Below, piece by piece: positions 31,908 to 43,804 of a stretch of DNA of 64,000 nucleotides. The notes under the pieces are model-generated. The model did not search any database, was not told the origin of the DNA, and saw only the letters and a program-made list of their open reading frames with translations. Positions within the stretch are counted from its first letter, which is position 1; each line of letters starts with the position of its first letter. Made by a program: the position numbers and the translations under genes. The stretch is from Halesus radiatus (taxonomy: Eukaryota; Arthropoda; Insecta; Trichoptera; Limnephilidae): contig JAHDVE020006299.1 of NCBI GenBank assembly GCA_022606495.2, forward strand, positions 1-64,000, written 5' to 3'.

Positions 31908-32404
31908 GTAGGTACTTAAATATAGGTGTTCACGTCATATTCCGTATTTTTTTAAATCCATATATAGGTTTCCAAGACTTCGATGACTAAACAAACAAAT
32001 GCATTAGCTGTTAAGTACTAACTTCCCCGATTGTAAAGTAGATTCTCATAATATTGCGCGAGGACATTTGTGTTTATCTGGCGATATCTGATTATTGGAA
32101 TATGCTAAGCCCCACTTTAATATGCAGTTATGTGTACCTGTTGCACTCAATTTGTGACGTACGCCGTACACACAGGTAACTCAATGAGTGGGTACACACT
32201 TCTATTACAGTAGGCCGACTTTACCTTCCCACGAGGTATATATCGGGGATTGCCAACTGATCGATGGCGAGCCGATTTTAAGTTATGGAAAGTTTTATTG
32301 TTTTTTTTTTTTATTTTTTTTTTTTATTATGGAAACAAAACAATATGCAGAACTTTAAATTACATAGTGAGTACATATGATATTTTTCCTTATATGTGTT
32401 ATCT
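31908..32404. other. No gene seen
   Basis: Homopolymer-rich near 32300-32330; nothing recognised. Confidence 0.4.
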
Positions 32405-32916
32405 GATGTGTAATATTTGAAAATTACCCGACCGGTTTCGCAGAAAACAGCACAGTTCTTGTCAGTGCCGGTAAGGTTAAGAGAGTAGTTGGAATGAAAT
32501 CCAATTTGTAAAAGTGATGCTGTAACGTTTAAAAAATAAGTATGAAAAACATTTAACTCGCCATGTTTTATTGAGGTTAGGGTACCCAAAGATATACCAC
32601 ACTGGTTAGCCACAGATTGCATATTCAATAGAAGAAGGTTTGTTTGGATAGAATATTTTCAAAATGGAAAACACAAGTAGGTACCTAATTAAGAATTTTG
32701 TTATTGAGATACATTTTGAAAAAATAAATGCTTAGAATAATATAAAATTTTTAAATGAATGTTTCTCTTTTTCTTTATCTAGAGATAGTAACAGTTGTCA
32801 GAAGGCATTCATTTCGCTGTCAAATCTATTATGGCACCCAAACGACAAGCAAGAATTCACAACTTCGTAACTTTATTAAAAAAAAACCCTAGCAAGGCCG
32901 AGTACACATCAACTAA
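32405..32916 (+). mobile_element. Non-autonomous Helitron, 5'-truncated
   Basis: Body plus 3' end CCCTAGCAAGGCCGAGTACACATCAACTAA; the terminal CTAG has become CTAA. Confidence 0.8.
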
Positions 32917-33496
32917 TTTTAAAATAAAACAGTAACTTTGTTTACATCACGAGCGGCTTTCGCTACCACCGTACCTTCTTCAGGGCAGTATAATACTGAG
33001 CTGTGTTACAAATGCGCTATATGAACTGTGTTAAAAACTGTGCACGCCACTGTTCGTGATAATATGAAGTGCAATGTTATTAATTTAATTTTATAACATT
33101 CTTGTTACATTATTGTTGCATTCTTCAATAATTGTACTGTACTTGAATGCGTTACATTGGCGAATCTGGTGGGTGGTTCTTGACGACATTTTTTCGTCAA
33201 AATTCGATCCCAGCGATAAGCATGTTGGCCCCCCCTGCCACTGTATAATATTTATGATTGTACTTTAATGAGTGACGTGCTGCAGAGTGCAAATATTAAT
33301 CACTACTGGTATAATAATTGTTTAATCACATACGGAGAATTCACAAACATGTGACGCGATGAGTCAACGTATTTTTTCTTGCAATAGTCAAGAAAATCTA
33401 AAGAGAATCATAGATTCAATCCATATTTTTTTTAATTTTTTTTTTTAATATCTCTATGAATTCTAGAAATTTTAGTAATGGAGTTAATGTGATATA
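32917..33496. other. No gene seen
   Basis: AT-rich with no recognisable family. Confidence 0.35.
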
Positions 33497-34039
33497 CAGG
33501 GTGGCGCGAAACTACCGTTATGGTTTGGAATGAAATGGCATAATCAAGCCGTTGTTGGTAGTCTATCGGCTTCAATTCTTGCACAAGCTGAACCTTATAC
33601 GGTAACCTCCGAACGGACCTCCGCGATAGCCCCAGTTGTGCCGAACGTCTTCTTGTTGATGTTTCTGAACTGTCCTGCACACTATCCACAACACGTTGGA
33701 TATTTTCTTCCGTGTGGGCCGTACGTGGTCTTTCCGGTACATGGAAGGTGTCTTACTGTACCATGTTGTCGAAAATTTGCAACCAGGCGGTTTATTGTTG
33801 GTGCTGAAGGTCCAGTACGCACATTAAAAAACGACGATAGGCACGCTGCGTCAAAACAATTGACCGTTGATTTTCAAAATAAAATTCAACAATTGTTGAT
33901 CGCTGTTCTGTTGTGTAGTGTTCCATTCCCCAATTCCCCAAGTTTTCTTCACAAAATTCTGAAATAAAAAAAAAATATATAAATAAATTAAAAAAGTTAT
34001 TAAACATTCAAACCATAACGGTAGTTTTACGCCACCCTG
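33497..34039 (-). mobile_element. Tc1/mariner-type deletion derivative, 543 bp
   Basis: TIRs of about 31 bp begin CAGGGTGGCG at both ends and are flanked by TA. It retains only the N-terminal part of the transposase. Confidence 0.85.
33520..33926 (-). pseudogene. Tc1/mariner transposase, N-terminal half only
   Basis: The minus frame starts with ATG at 33926 and reads EHYTTEQRSTIVEFYF and TQRAYRR, the first helix-turn-helix. After a one-base slip in a T run the other frames give APTINRLVANF and then, at 33690-33520, RRRSAQLGLSRRSVRRLPYK and QLVQELKPIDYQQR. The catalytic D-D-D/E domain is missing: the coding sequence ends at about 33522 directly in the TIR. Confidence 0.8.
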
Positions 34040-34194
34040 TATATATATATATACAAAAAAAATCATATAGTGTAACAAAAATATAAAATAGCTATTTCCA
34101 ACCATAAAGAAACAAGGTTCTTGTGTTTGGTAAGGAATTTTCGCTTAAATAATTAGATCATAACTTGTATAATAGCACGAAAATATGAATAATA
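34040..34194. other. No gene seen
   Basis: Short AT-rich spacer before the palindrome. Confidence 0.4.
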
Positions 34195-34276
34195 ATATGG
34201 TAACATTATTATTATAAGCAATAATTATTAACCTGAAAAATCATACAAATTGAATAATCTTCCGAGAAAAAATACA

Positions 34277-34348
34277 TGCTGCCGACGGGACACGAACCCG
34301 CGACCTTTTGTTTACCGGACAAGTGCTCTACCACTGAGCTACGGCAGG
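34277..34348 (-). tRNA. tRNA-like, anticodon-loop CCGGTAA (Thr-GGT if read)
   Basis: 72 nt: the acceptor stem pairs 6 of 7, D arm GTAGCTCAGTGGTAGAGC, T arm GCGGG TTCGTGT CCCGT. The base 5' of the putative anticodon is C instead of the near-universal U33 and one anticodon-stem pair is C-A, so a functional tRNA is unlikely. Confidence 0.5.
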
Positions 34349-34390
34349 TTATTCTAGTACATGTTGACTAATTTGGCGGGTAATGAATAA

Positions 34391-34461
34391 CCTGCCTAGC
34401 TCAGTGGTAGAGCACTTGTCCGGTAAACAAAAGGTCGCGGGTTCGTGTCCCGTCGGCAGCA
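34391..34461 (+). tRNA. tRNA-like, inverted partner with one-base deletion
   Basis: Mirror copy of 34277-34348. A G is missing before TAGCTC, which damages the acceptor stem. Confidence 0.45.
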
Positions 34462-34543
34462 TGTATTTTTTCTCGGAAGATTATTCAATTTGTATGATTT
34501 TTCAGGTTAATAATTATTGCTTATAATAATTTGTTACCATATT

Positions 34544-34795
34544 TGTGCTATGCATAAAAAATCTTGTCTTATAAAAACATTAGTTTATCATTTAAAAGAA
34601 TAATAATATGTTTGAGTAATAATTTGCTATTCTCTCTGCATTGCTAATAGTACCTACTGTCCTGCATTAACACTGTAACTTTAAATTTATTCTTTTTGTT
34701 TTAAATAATACAAAAGTTTAATAGTTTCATATTTGTGATATAACGCAATGCATATTAAACCAATCAGTGTTGAAACCTCATATATGCTCGATATT
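34544..34795. other. AT-rich sequence, no gene seen
   Basis: Nothing recognised. Confidence 0.4.
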
Positions 34796-35130
34796 ATCTT
34801 TATTATTTACTTATTATTACTTACTTATTTTTACTTACTTATTACTACTTACTTATTACTATTTACTTTTTTTTACCTACTTATTATTATGTACTTATTA
34901 CTTATTAAAAATTACCTAATATTATATGTGTATTATTATATGGTTATTACTATTTACTGATTATAATTTACTTATTATTATTTAATTTTTATTATTTATT
35001 TATTATTAGTAACTTATTACTATTTACTGATTATTATTATTAAATTGTAAAGCCGCTCATCTCAACACAGGACTGTCCTAGTGAGATGAGTGGCTTATCT
35101 TTTTGTTTTAGTTTTTAAATTTAAGAATAA
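34796..35130 (+). mobile_element. LINE 3' end: minisatellite, hairpin and A-rich tail
   Basis: TTATTATTTACT-like array (34796-35045), hairpin 35050-35096 (GCCGCTCATCTCA with TGAGATGAGTGGC, core CACAGG and CCTAG), then a tail ending AAGAATAAAAAAA. Same order as 6176-6470 and 45170-45905. Confidence 0.75.
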
Positions 35131-35159
35131 AAAAATTTAGCTTTTATCTTAACCCCCTC

Positions 35160-35420
35160 GGTCTCCTCCCAAATTCTATCATATACCCTCCATTACCTTA
35201 GTGAGCGGGCTTAAATATAATATTGCTATCAGCATGTGCCGATAGCATATAAAACACTGTACAATTATTTGAAACAAAAATGAATAAAAGCCATACAGTA
35301 GCATCAGACAGCCCGCTCACTGGGTAGAGAAGATTATCGCCACATTTATGCACCTCAATTACACAGAAAGATGGAGAAATGTTCCCTGTCACTGTACACA
35401 AAATTTTACAATACGTTATA
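35160..35420. repeat. Dispersed repeat, inverted partner of 1768-2160
   Basis: Shares GCCCGCTCACT, TACCCAGTGAG-complement and CTGTACA blocks. Confidence 0.6.
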
Positions 35421-35974
35421 ATGTAGAACCTTATTTATTTCATTTTGTCACATATTTTAACCTCTCATAATCTATTCGAAATTCTCTTTCAATTATCGTT
35501 TGAATATTCTATTTTAATGTACTACATTTTTTAAATTTTTAATTTAACAATGCTTAATCTGTCATAACATCACAATTAAATCCTTTTTTTTGTGCACCCT
35601 GTCACCTACCCCAGAACAGGTTTCACTCAGTGAGGTAGGTAATGTAAACCATACAATAATATAATTATGTAACACATATTGTACTTATATTTAAACATGC
35701 CGTATTGCATGAAACTGTATAACGTTATTAAAGTAAACGTAGATTTATCGACACTGAAACTGAAACTGAACTGAAATATTATTTTGTACTGTTCCGTTTA
35801 CTTACTCTGCCTTTTTTAGTCAATAAACTGTTTTAAAAATAAATTTAAAAAACATTAATAATTATTCTGAATTTTACAACCACGATTTGGAAACAAATCT
35901 TTATTTTTACATAAATAAATATTTAAATATTAAACATGTGGGTAAAATCTAACCTTTAAAAAACACCAGCTATA
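35421..35974. other. Unassigned; LINE-type 3' hairpin at 35597-35640
   Basis: ACCTACCCC pairs with GGTAGGT across CAGAACAGG and CTCAGTGA, a variant of the CACAGG hairpin. The rest is AT-rich. Confidence 0.45.
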
Positions 35975-36180
35975 AATCGTATCGCCCCGCCGACCGCCCT
36001 ATTATAACGTGTCAAAAGCAGAAACTAAGTATACAAAATGACGCATACGTCATATTCAAATGTTGCCTGTATTCTACACAAAAAATGTACATGTGTGCCC
36101 AATGCGCATTCAAGGGAAGACTCGTTTGTATTATTGTCGAAAAAGGCCGTACATTTCGGTACAAATCATAAATATAACAA
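35975..36180. repeat. Repeat copy shared with 27468-27660
   Basis: TCGTATCGCCCCGCCGACCGCCC and AATGACGCATACGTCATATT are conserved in both. Non-coding. Confidence 0.75.
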
Positions 36181-36194
36181 TCAGCGCCATATTT

Positions 36195-36622
36195 TGATGA
36201 CGGCCTCCATGGTCGAGGGGTAAGGCTCTCGACTACGAATCCGAAGGTCGCGGGTTCAAATCCCGGCGTGCGCAAGTAATTTTTATTTAATTAATTTGTG
36301 TTGTTTCACAATTAATTCATTTAAAAATAATACATAGTATATTTGCGCACGTTCCAGAGTGGAAGATATTCTCAGTATCGCCCTGGTGAAAGACCAACAT
36401 TCAGAATTGAAACGTTGCTTGAAATGGCTTTTAGCCGTGTTTGGTGACCAGATCTGAATAGCCAGGTATTTACCCTTTTCCCACCTTCCTCTCCCCCTTC
36501 TCCTTCCCCTCCCCAATACCTTCAGCCTCACAACATTCCCCAATTGGGAATGCCATAGTCTCACTGGCTCCAGACGGTTGGGAGTAGTTTGGGACTCTTG
36601 TGCGGTATTCATATAAAAAAAA
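36195..36622 (+). mobile_element. tRNA-type SINE, complete reference copy
   Basis: Head at 36198-36275 with A box TGGTCGAGGGG (36210-36220) and B box GGTTCAAATCC (36253-36263); AT-rich linker; body with GCACGTTCCAGAGTGGAAG and GGTGAAAGACC; CT-rich block 36475-36510; CAATTGGGAATGCC; A-run at 36612-36622. Length about 425 bp. Copies: 528, 10525, 21693, 26466, 27118, 30598, 37885, 55627, 55733, 60732 and 60905. Confidence 0.9.
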
Positions 36623-37110
36623 AACTATTCATTATTACAACTTTACCAACTAAATAATTTTCATATTATATTGAATTTATTTCGGAAAATTCTGTTGTCC
36701 AGTAATATGCATAAATTGAGCTGTTTTCAACTTCGGCTAAAATCTGCGGCTTGGCCATTCTTAGCGGTAACTTACCACGTATGTGAAAGAAAACTCTACT
36801 CACGCCACTGACCCACTTCGGAAACCATAATAATACGGAAAGCAATGATTGCAGTCTGTAGAAACAACTATAGAGTAACACAGCGTATGTCATATAAAAA
36901 ATACCCATACCCATCAGTCATATTAAAAAGCATGTGATTATTTATGTTCGCTGTTTTCTGTAAATGTCCGCCACAGGACCGCCGCAAGAGGTAGGTACTA
37001 AAATACATATATCGTCAAAATAAATCTAATAGGACGTAATCCAAATATGTCAACTTTACAGGGGAGGGAAAAACGATTTTTTGTTAATGATAGTGTCAAT
37101 ATTTCAAAAT
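36623..37110. other. No gene seen
   Basis: An 82-codon minus ORF (36666-36914) is unrecognised. Confidence 0.35.
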
Positions 37111-37765
37111 TAATATGGTCAACGAATCCTTGAATACATTGTACCATTTATGTATAACAAGTTGTCATACGAATTTAAAAACAATTGCTCTATGACGACA
37201 TTCTCACCGATGTTAAAGTGTTGACTTTTGGAAAGTAACCTTGTGTATTGATGGTAACAAATATGACGGTCTCCATGGTTGTATAGCTCCTTGATGTCTG
37301 ATTTAATAACGCTATTTCGCTCTTTCTTACATTGTCTATTGAACAAATATGATGGTATCCTCGATAGCTGCGGATATCTTAGAAATTACTCAAGTGCTAC
37401 TATTATATTAAGTCTATCCTCACTGTAACAAAACTGTACTACTGTTTTTTTTTTATTTCTCAATTTGTTTAACACTTGCTGATATTTTTATAATATTATT
37501 TAACTCGATATTATGTAATTGAACTATAGTATCTCTATAACAAAACTGTTATGCTGTTTTCATATTTAAAAAAAATTACAACTTGTTTACATTAATCACA
37601 ACATGCATGCACCTACGTTGTTCTAATTTTGCGCTATTTATTATTGTTATTTATTGCTGTATTATATAATATTGTTGAACTAAACTCCTGCTGACAAGCT
37701 ACTTGCAGTGGCTTAGCGGGTATAAGTTTCCATTATATGTAATTAATATTATAATTTAAAAAAAA
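37111..37765 (+). pseudogene. LINE family E 3' end
   Basis: The plus frame 37140-37240 gives YNKLSYEF and LKCWLLESNLVY, the end of a CR1/Jockey-like ORF2. The 3' UTR matches 50400-51072, including CTCCTGCTGACA, GCTACTTGCAGT and a final A-run. Confidence 0.65.
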
Positions 37766-37884
37766 TAATAAAAATGAAACAACACTGTTCAGAAGCGAAA
37801 AAAAATTGATTTCACAAAGGCGGTTCTTGAAGTGGATTAATTCACGTAAAGTGGATCAATCTGTGAAGTCAAATACTTCTTAAC

Positions 37885-37980
37885 CTTCCTCTTTTTCAAT
37901 CTCCTCCCTCACTTGCTTCAGCTTCACGACATTTCTAATTGGAAACGCTATAGTTTCACCATCCTGGATAGTATAAAAAA
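37885..37980 (+). mobile_element. Old SINE fragment
   Basis: CTTCAGCTTCACGACATTTCTAATTGG and TGCTATAGTTTCAC-like blocks match the SINE 3' body with many changes. Confidence 0.55.
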
Positions 37981-39317
37981 AGTGAAAGCGAATGAAAAAT
38001 AGTAACGTGTGAAGTTTATCATGATGTCTTATCAAATAAGTACTTCCAGGGGCGGCAACACGATCTGCTATGCATACCACATGGCAGAACAGACGTGTTG
38101 GTTCAGCAGCACAGCATGACACTGTGTATGGCGCTGCTAAATAACATATCTCTTGATATCTTGAACATAAACCTTGGAGGTTTCAAGAGATATTTAAATG
38201 TGTAATTTATGTCATTGTATTTAACTTTTACGTTTATTTATTTTTTATTTTTTTATTATTATTATTATCGAAATTGAATACAATTTAATTCAATTTACAT
38301 TGCTCCACTTCTCTTTTAAGCAATGCTTGTGTAAAGAAGCGGAGTTTACATATTGCGTTCACATGGTTATATGTTTACATGGTAATGTTTCCTAAGGTGT
38401 TAATTATTACAAGAAGATGCTTGAAATAATGAATAATAATTATTATAAAATGGTTTACATGATAATATTATAGAGTTGGTGGTTTACTTAATAAAAAAAA
38501 ATAGAGTGCATAGCCACAAGTTTTGATCTAGTAGTTATATTCATAACAAAATATACGTAATGTACAATGTGACGTAGGGATATTTAAAGTACAGCATAAC
38601 GGTAAAAATTAAATGCATTTTTTTAAAACTTGGTTACTGTCCACGTTTATAGTAAATACACGCAGAATGTTATATGCGAATTGAGACAAAATTTTAGAGA
38701 CCACCCCTTGTTTAGACCGCCCTTGTACACAGCACACATTTCACCTGTGGATGGTACGCCTCTGGTATTACATGTCTTATATTCGCCTCTCGGATTTTGC
38801 CTGGATCAAATGATAATACAATGATAAACACTTGTAATACTTTTAGTGCTATGTCATCGCAATAATCACTTTAATAACTCGGCATCGCGGCTACTTAAGC
38901 AGTCATTAATTAACAAGATGATTGTATTTCCTTATCTTGATAACGCTGATGCTATATCTTTAATGCGGCAAAGTAACAACCACACTTACGTTTTCAGTAA
39001 ATTCTTTATTTAAACATTGGTCATGTATGACAAAGATAGACATTCAAGGAATATATGAGTTCGAATGAAATAGATATACGACCGAGCGTCGTTTCCGCAC
39101 TTAAAAGCTGCATTAAATACTATATCCTTCATCCCGGGTAAGTCGCCAAATATATATATATATTTTTTATATTGTTTCGTTTGTTATGGCATTGGCTGAA
39201 GGTTGATTATGAACGGTTTTTTTTTAAATATTGATTAATTTTTCCTTGGAGAAAATTTTTGTTTTTCGTCATGAACCTCATCGAATGAAACAAAAATAAC
39301 ATTTGGAAGTCTGACTG
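37981..39317. other. No gene seen; one stem-loop at 38301-38345
   Basis: CTCCACTTCT and AGAAGCGGAG pair around AAGCAATGCTT, similar in layout to the LINE 3' hairpins. Otherwise AT-rich and unassigned. Confidence 0.35.
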
Positions 39318-40104
39318 ACGGCCGTTCTTCCCAAGAATGATTAATCTGAGTCACCGATCAGTCGAGAGTTTTGTTAAGTATTTGCTCTGTTTGCCTGTTT
39401 CCAAGCATTTTTAATACTAAATTGTCTTGGAGGTGCCCGCCCACTATAAAATAGTATCCGCCCACTTTCATACACGATCAAATAGTAGGCCCCCCACTTT
39501 TAAGACAATAGATTGACATCCAAGTAAAAACTTTCAATGTAAAAATAACATAGATGGATTTATATTGCATTTATTATGTTTACATATCATTTGTTTTAAA
39601 AACTAATATATTAACTAACATTTTATACTTCACAAATGCTTTATTTGAAAATATGTCGAAAATAAAGTGTTAACTTGACTTTTGTTAATGCCGCGAAGCA
39701 CAATGTTCGTTTCGTACATTTGACATTTGACGTTTCTCGATGAGTGTAAAAACAAGAAAAAACGTAGTTTATAATTACTAAATAAGTTGGCTTCTCTTCG
39801 GCTCTATTTAAAACATAAAATAAATATTTTTAAACATTCGAAAACGGCAATACATATTTGTCATTGAATAGCTTAAAAAAAAGATCGGAAACTAATAATG
39901 ACATTTAACATTTCGGTGGCGTTTATTCACCCTGTTGACACTTCTTTATAACTAGTTTTATGCCAAGGAGAACTTTAATCCACAAAAAGCAATATCCTAA
40001 ATTGATCGTAAATTTGATCGAGAATTTCGTCGAAGTGTGTACTCGAGCATTCGAACAGTGTTGAGACAAAAGAGTTGCTCAGTAGGGTTGGGAAGAACGG
40101 TCGT
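39318..40104. mobile_element. MITE with CGGCCGTTCTTCCCAA ends, copy 1
   Basis: TIRs ACGGCCGTTCTTCCCAA and TTGGGAAGAACGGTCGT. Internal blocks GGAGGTGCCCGCCCACT, TGACATTTGACGTTTCT and AACAGTGTTGAG are shared with 41934-42590. Flanking triplets are TGA and TAA. No ORF. Confidence 0.85.
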
Positions 40105-40640
40105 AAATTTGAACGGTGTACTACTAAAAGTACTTGAGTACTGATGCTAGTTGAATATAATTATTTTTAATTCAACTTTTATATTTTTAATAAAAATAAA
40201 ATGCTCTCTGATGTACCCGACGTTGCCTGGAGTTATGAATAATTTAGAGGAAATTTTTGAGGTTCTGATATGTTTCCCTTACCCTTACCCCTATCCCTAC
40301 CCCTAACCCTACCCCAACCTCACCCCCACCCCTGTCAAGTGTGCAAAATTTCAATAAGAAGTACCAAAAATTTAGATTTGTATATAAAACGAGCAAACAT
40401 CGCCCGCCCGGGAGATTCTTCTTTACATAATGTTCGTAGAAAGAAGAATGTGGACAGATTAATAAACATTACTACACACCTAATATCTTTAGACTACTGT
40501 GAGGGTAATGGAGGACTGCGGGCGGGTTTTCTAAACTACTTCAAAAGACTTTTTCGAAAGTTTCGATAATATCGGTGTGCACAAATGCATTCAAATTCAA
40601 ACATGCGCTCTTTAAAACGATTTATACTTATGTAGAGTGC
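40105..40640. other. C-rich simple repeat at 40270-40340, otherwise unassigned
   Basis: Runs of CCCTTACCC, CCCTATCCC and CCCCAACC over about 70 bp. Confidence 0.6.
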
Positions 40641-41265
40641 AATATGACGGTGTTCATAAAGATAAATTTTAAGGGGAAATCCTCATTTCTCAGAATCAAT
40701 TACCGGATTATGCCCCACGAAGGTGTATAAAAAATATTGTGTAAGAAATAATGATAATGATAAACAGCTGACATTACAGATAGTACTTGTACCAGACGTA
40801 ATCTGGCACACAAGCGAACTGTAGAGGCCGACTGATCCCAATCTACGGAGCGAGGCTGGGAGGTGAGGTAGCACTCCTATCGTTCCTTTTGCAAGGAGGA
40901 ACGGTACTGACGACAACGACTTTTGTTAACCTTGTCCGAGGCAGTTGATTATTGGGTCCAGTCCGATGGGGGTAAGCAGTGGTCAGAGTAAACAAGGCGG
41001 GTGGTTCAGAAGTCAGAGCGGGCGCTGGGCAGAGAGGAGTACTTGTCAGGCTTTTGGTCAAATGCTAACTGCCGCAAACTGGCGTTTGCAGGCTATTTAT
41101 GACGGTCTACCAAGCGCAGACTGCCGGTGTCGTATGAATGCCTGACAAGTCTGTCTCCCTCCCACCAGCCGTACTGCTCTAACGATTTATTTCAGTCATT
41201 TCAGTTTGGGCGGTCTGTGGCCGAACAAGCTCTCCACAGACCGCCCGTTACATATATTTACAAAC
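40641..41265. other. Unrecognised, with a 13-bp hairpin at 41207-41247
   Basis: GGGCGGTCTGTGG and CCACAGACCGCCC are perfect complements around an 11-14-nt loop. ACTTGTCAGGC (41041) and GCCTGACAAGT (41141) form another inverted pair. 40680-40760 resembles 42640-42740. Confidence 0.4.
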
Positions 41266-41640
41266 AATAATTCAATCACAAGTGTGCCGCGTCAAACATT
41301 CCGGGATGTCTGATACAGTACTCATAAACGGACCGAACCCTAGATGAACCAGGCAACTACTTAATATGGACAGAAACTCACTGAGGGAACTTGGGGACAC
41401 TGCCACCTCAGGAGACATATGCAGCTGTTGGGAGTGGAAAACACCAATAGATGCAGGAAATGTGAAGAGGATGAAGAGACTCCAATTCACCTATGGTGGC
41501 AATGTGCCACATTGATGGGAAGAAGGCTCAGTAATCTGGGAAGAAAGATTATCGAAACATGATACATATCCAATGAAAACTCCGCTGAACTTTATCGAAG
41601 GGACCGGGTTACTATTGTATTGAATGAGATGTATATGTAT
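41266..41640 (+). pseudogene. LINE family C, C-terminal zinc-finger region
   Basis: The plus frame around 41435-41560 reads NRCRKCEEDEETPIHLWWQC: a C-x2-C ... H-x4-C finger typical of the end of I/Jockey-group ORF2. Preceding residues (MDRNSLREL) fit but are frameshifted. A short antisense match is at 43755-43800. Confidence 0.7.
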
Positions 41641-41933
41641 ATCTGACTTCATTACCCTGTGAAGGGAGGTATTAAAACGACTCGAATATTAATGATTAAT
41701 TTATTAGATATAATACAATTTCTTTAACTTAAATAATTAAATATCAGAAGACACGGTACCAGGACACTGAAGGAAGGTGTTGACAGGACGCCACTGGGAA
41801 ACAAATGTGAGGAGCCTGGCTCTGCGAGGCTGGGCAACTAGTTGGGGATACCATTGTGGTATGCTGATATATTTACTGAATAATTGCCGCAACACTGTCA
41901 AAGGAATAAGATAAAATGGGAGATTCACAATTA
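41641..41933. other. No gene seen
   Basis: Short unrecognised ORFs only. Confidence 0.35.
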
Positions 41934-42590
41934 CGGCCGTTCTTCCCAACTTCTCGAATGATCAATCTGGGACACCGATCAGCCAAGTGTTTTGTTGAGC
42001 ATTCACTCTGTTTGACTGTTTCCAAGCAATTTTTATCCAAAATTGTCTATGGAGGTGCCCGCCCACTTTCGGAGACTATAAAATAGTGCCTGCCCACTTT
42101 CATAGACATGCATATGACATTTGACGTTTCTCTTTCGTGAAAAATAAGACAAAACGTAACTTATAATAAGTAACATATAATAAGCATCCCCAAAGATGAT
42201 ATAGGCCTTGAGGGAAATTATTTCCTCCTTGGTCTCCTGTGTGGAGTTACTGTAAAAAAAAAAAGTTAAATTAGTTCGGTTTTCTTCAGTTCTATTTAAA
42301 ATACACAAAAAACATGTTTTTTACATTCGAAAACGAAAATAAATCTTTTTCATTCAATATTTAAATCACTATAAATAGATCGCGAACCAATAATGACATT
42401 TGACATTTCACCGACACTTTTTATAACGAGGCCTCTGTTGAGGGGAACTTAATCCACAAAATCGATATCCTAAATTAACTGTAATTTTGATTGAGAATGT
42501 CGTTGGGGAGATCGTCTTTGCTCATTTGAACAGTGTTGAGTCAAAATTACAGCTCAACAGTTGCTCAGTAGGGTTGGGAAGAACGGCCGT
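41934..42590. mobile_element. MITE with CGGCCGTTCTTCCCAA ends, copy 2
   Basis: Perfect 17-bp TIR ends, with TTA directly outside CGGCCG on both sides, as for PIF/Harbinger. A LINE B tail is nested at 42170-42265. Confidence 0.85.
42170..42265 (+). mobile_element. LINE family B tail nested in the MITE
   Basis: CATCCCCAAAGATGATATAGGCC, the GAGGGAAATTATTTCCTC hairpin, TGTGTGGAGTTACTG and an A-run; absent from the other MITE copy. Confidence 0.75.
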
Positions 42591-42956
42591 TAGCCTATGG
42601 CCCGAGTGCTCACGGGAGCTATGTAAAAGATCTCCGAATCAATAAAATAATTTGAAGACAGTTACAATAACAGTTTATAAACTCATTTTTCCACGAAGGT
42701 ATAAAAAATATTATGCCATAAAATACAATGTTATCGAGCTATACTGATAGACTATCAGTGATTTGTACTTACATATTGACGTAAATTAGAGGTATCCAGT
42801 AAGTGCATACCGAGAAAGATATTTTCAGATTAAAATGAAAAGAATTTGCTTATTTTTTTCCTTAGATCTGTGTGTGATACACCTTGGAAATACTGCGTAT
42901 TGAATCTACCTATTATATCTGATATTACCGCATAATTTTCCAGACGCTGTTTTTAT
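42591..42956. other. No gene seen
   Basis: Weak match to 40680-40800 only. Confidence 0.35.
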
Positions 42957-43135
42957 CACTGATGTGTACCTGGACTTGCTGGGGATTTTTCACTTGTCAT
43001 TAGGGTGCCATAATTGATTTGACAGCGAAAGTAACTATCTCCAAATAAAGAAACATTAATTTTAATATTTTATTTCATTCAAAACGTTTATTTTTTCAAA
43101 ATATATCTAAATCATAAAGTTCTTAAGCAGGTAGG
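42957..43135 (-). mobile_element. Helitron 3' fragment
   Basis: Reverse copy of the family end (CTGATGTGTACCTGG, then TTTGACAGCGAAAGTAACTATCTCC), truncated near 43135. Confidence 0.7.
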
Positions 43136-43804
43136 ATTTTTCTTCGAAGTGTTCATATTTATTACAGTCGAAGGGCACTCACCACTTTCCTGGACCGTTT
43201 TAAGGACCAAATGAGTCCCTCTATTGGTCCTTCTAAGACTCAACATTTTTTATATAAAAAAAAAAACAAAGCTACTAATGATTCTAAAAGCCTCCGACTG
43301 TCCCCACACGGCAAAACGTAGATTTATACATACCAGAACATGTACGTGTTCTCATCCAAATCTGTTAGTTCTTTTTCTTGAAGCTAGTGGATAGTCAACA
43401 TTTATAAACAGTAACAAACATCAGAAGAGGACAATAGAATGAAAAAAAAACACTAACATTCTTATGGTAGCGTACAATTCAAGAACAGAATTCATAGCTT
43501 CTGGCTAGCCTCAAGCAGTCCCAATGAGAGACAGCAAGCATTGGGATGGGAGTGTGGCCCCTTGAACCCTTCACACTATCCGCAGTGCCCAGTGTCCAGA
43601 CGTGACCCCTGTAAAGACGGCAGGATAGAAGAAAAGAGACTTCTGAAGCATCCTGGGGACTATGTAACTCACTTCAGCCGACAGGACAACAAGAGAATGG
43701 GAGATCGGGGTCAAGGGAAACCCTCCCTCTCATATTTCCTATACCTATTAGTCATTGTTTTCCACTCCCAACGGCTACATGTCTCTCCTGGGGTGGCAGT
43801 CATA
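43136..43804. other. Unrecognised; antisense LINE C scrap at 43755-43800
   Basis: A 93-codon plus ORF (43541-43822) has no domain I recognise; its end is antisense to the LINE C match. Confidence 0.35.

Larger units (their letters stand above)
34195..34543. mobile_element. Palindromic element with a tRNA-like gene in each arm
   Basis: Arms 34195-34354 and 34385-34543 are nearly perfect inverted copies around a 30-bp spacer. Each arm holds a tRNA-like sequence and the tail ending AATTATTGCTTATAA. Single-arm relatives are at 56395-56580 and 59179-59308; the 56-kb copy also conserves the spacer (ACCCGCCAA and CTAG), so the spacer belongs to the element. Confidence 0.85.

Noticed and set aside
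34277..34461. Pair of functional tRNA-Thr genes
   Set aside because: C instead of U33, mismatched stems, and the same unit is dispersed with a transposon-like tail.
40270..40340. CCCTAA-like C-rich stretch as interstitial telomere
   Set aside because: The units are irregular and do not match TTAGG.
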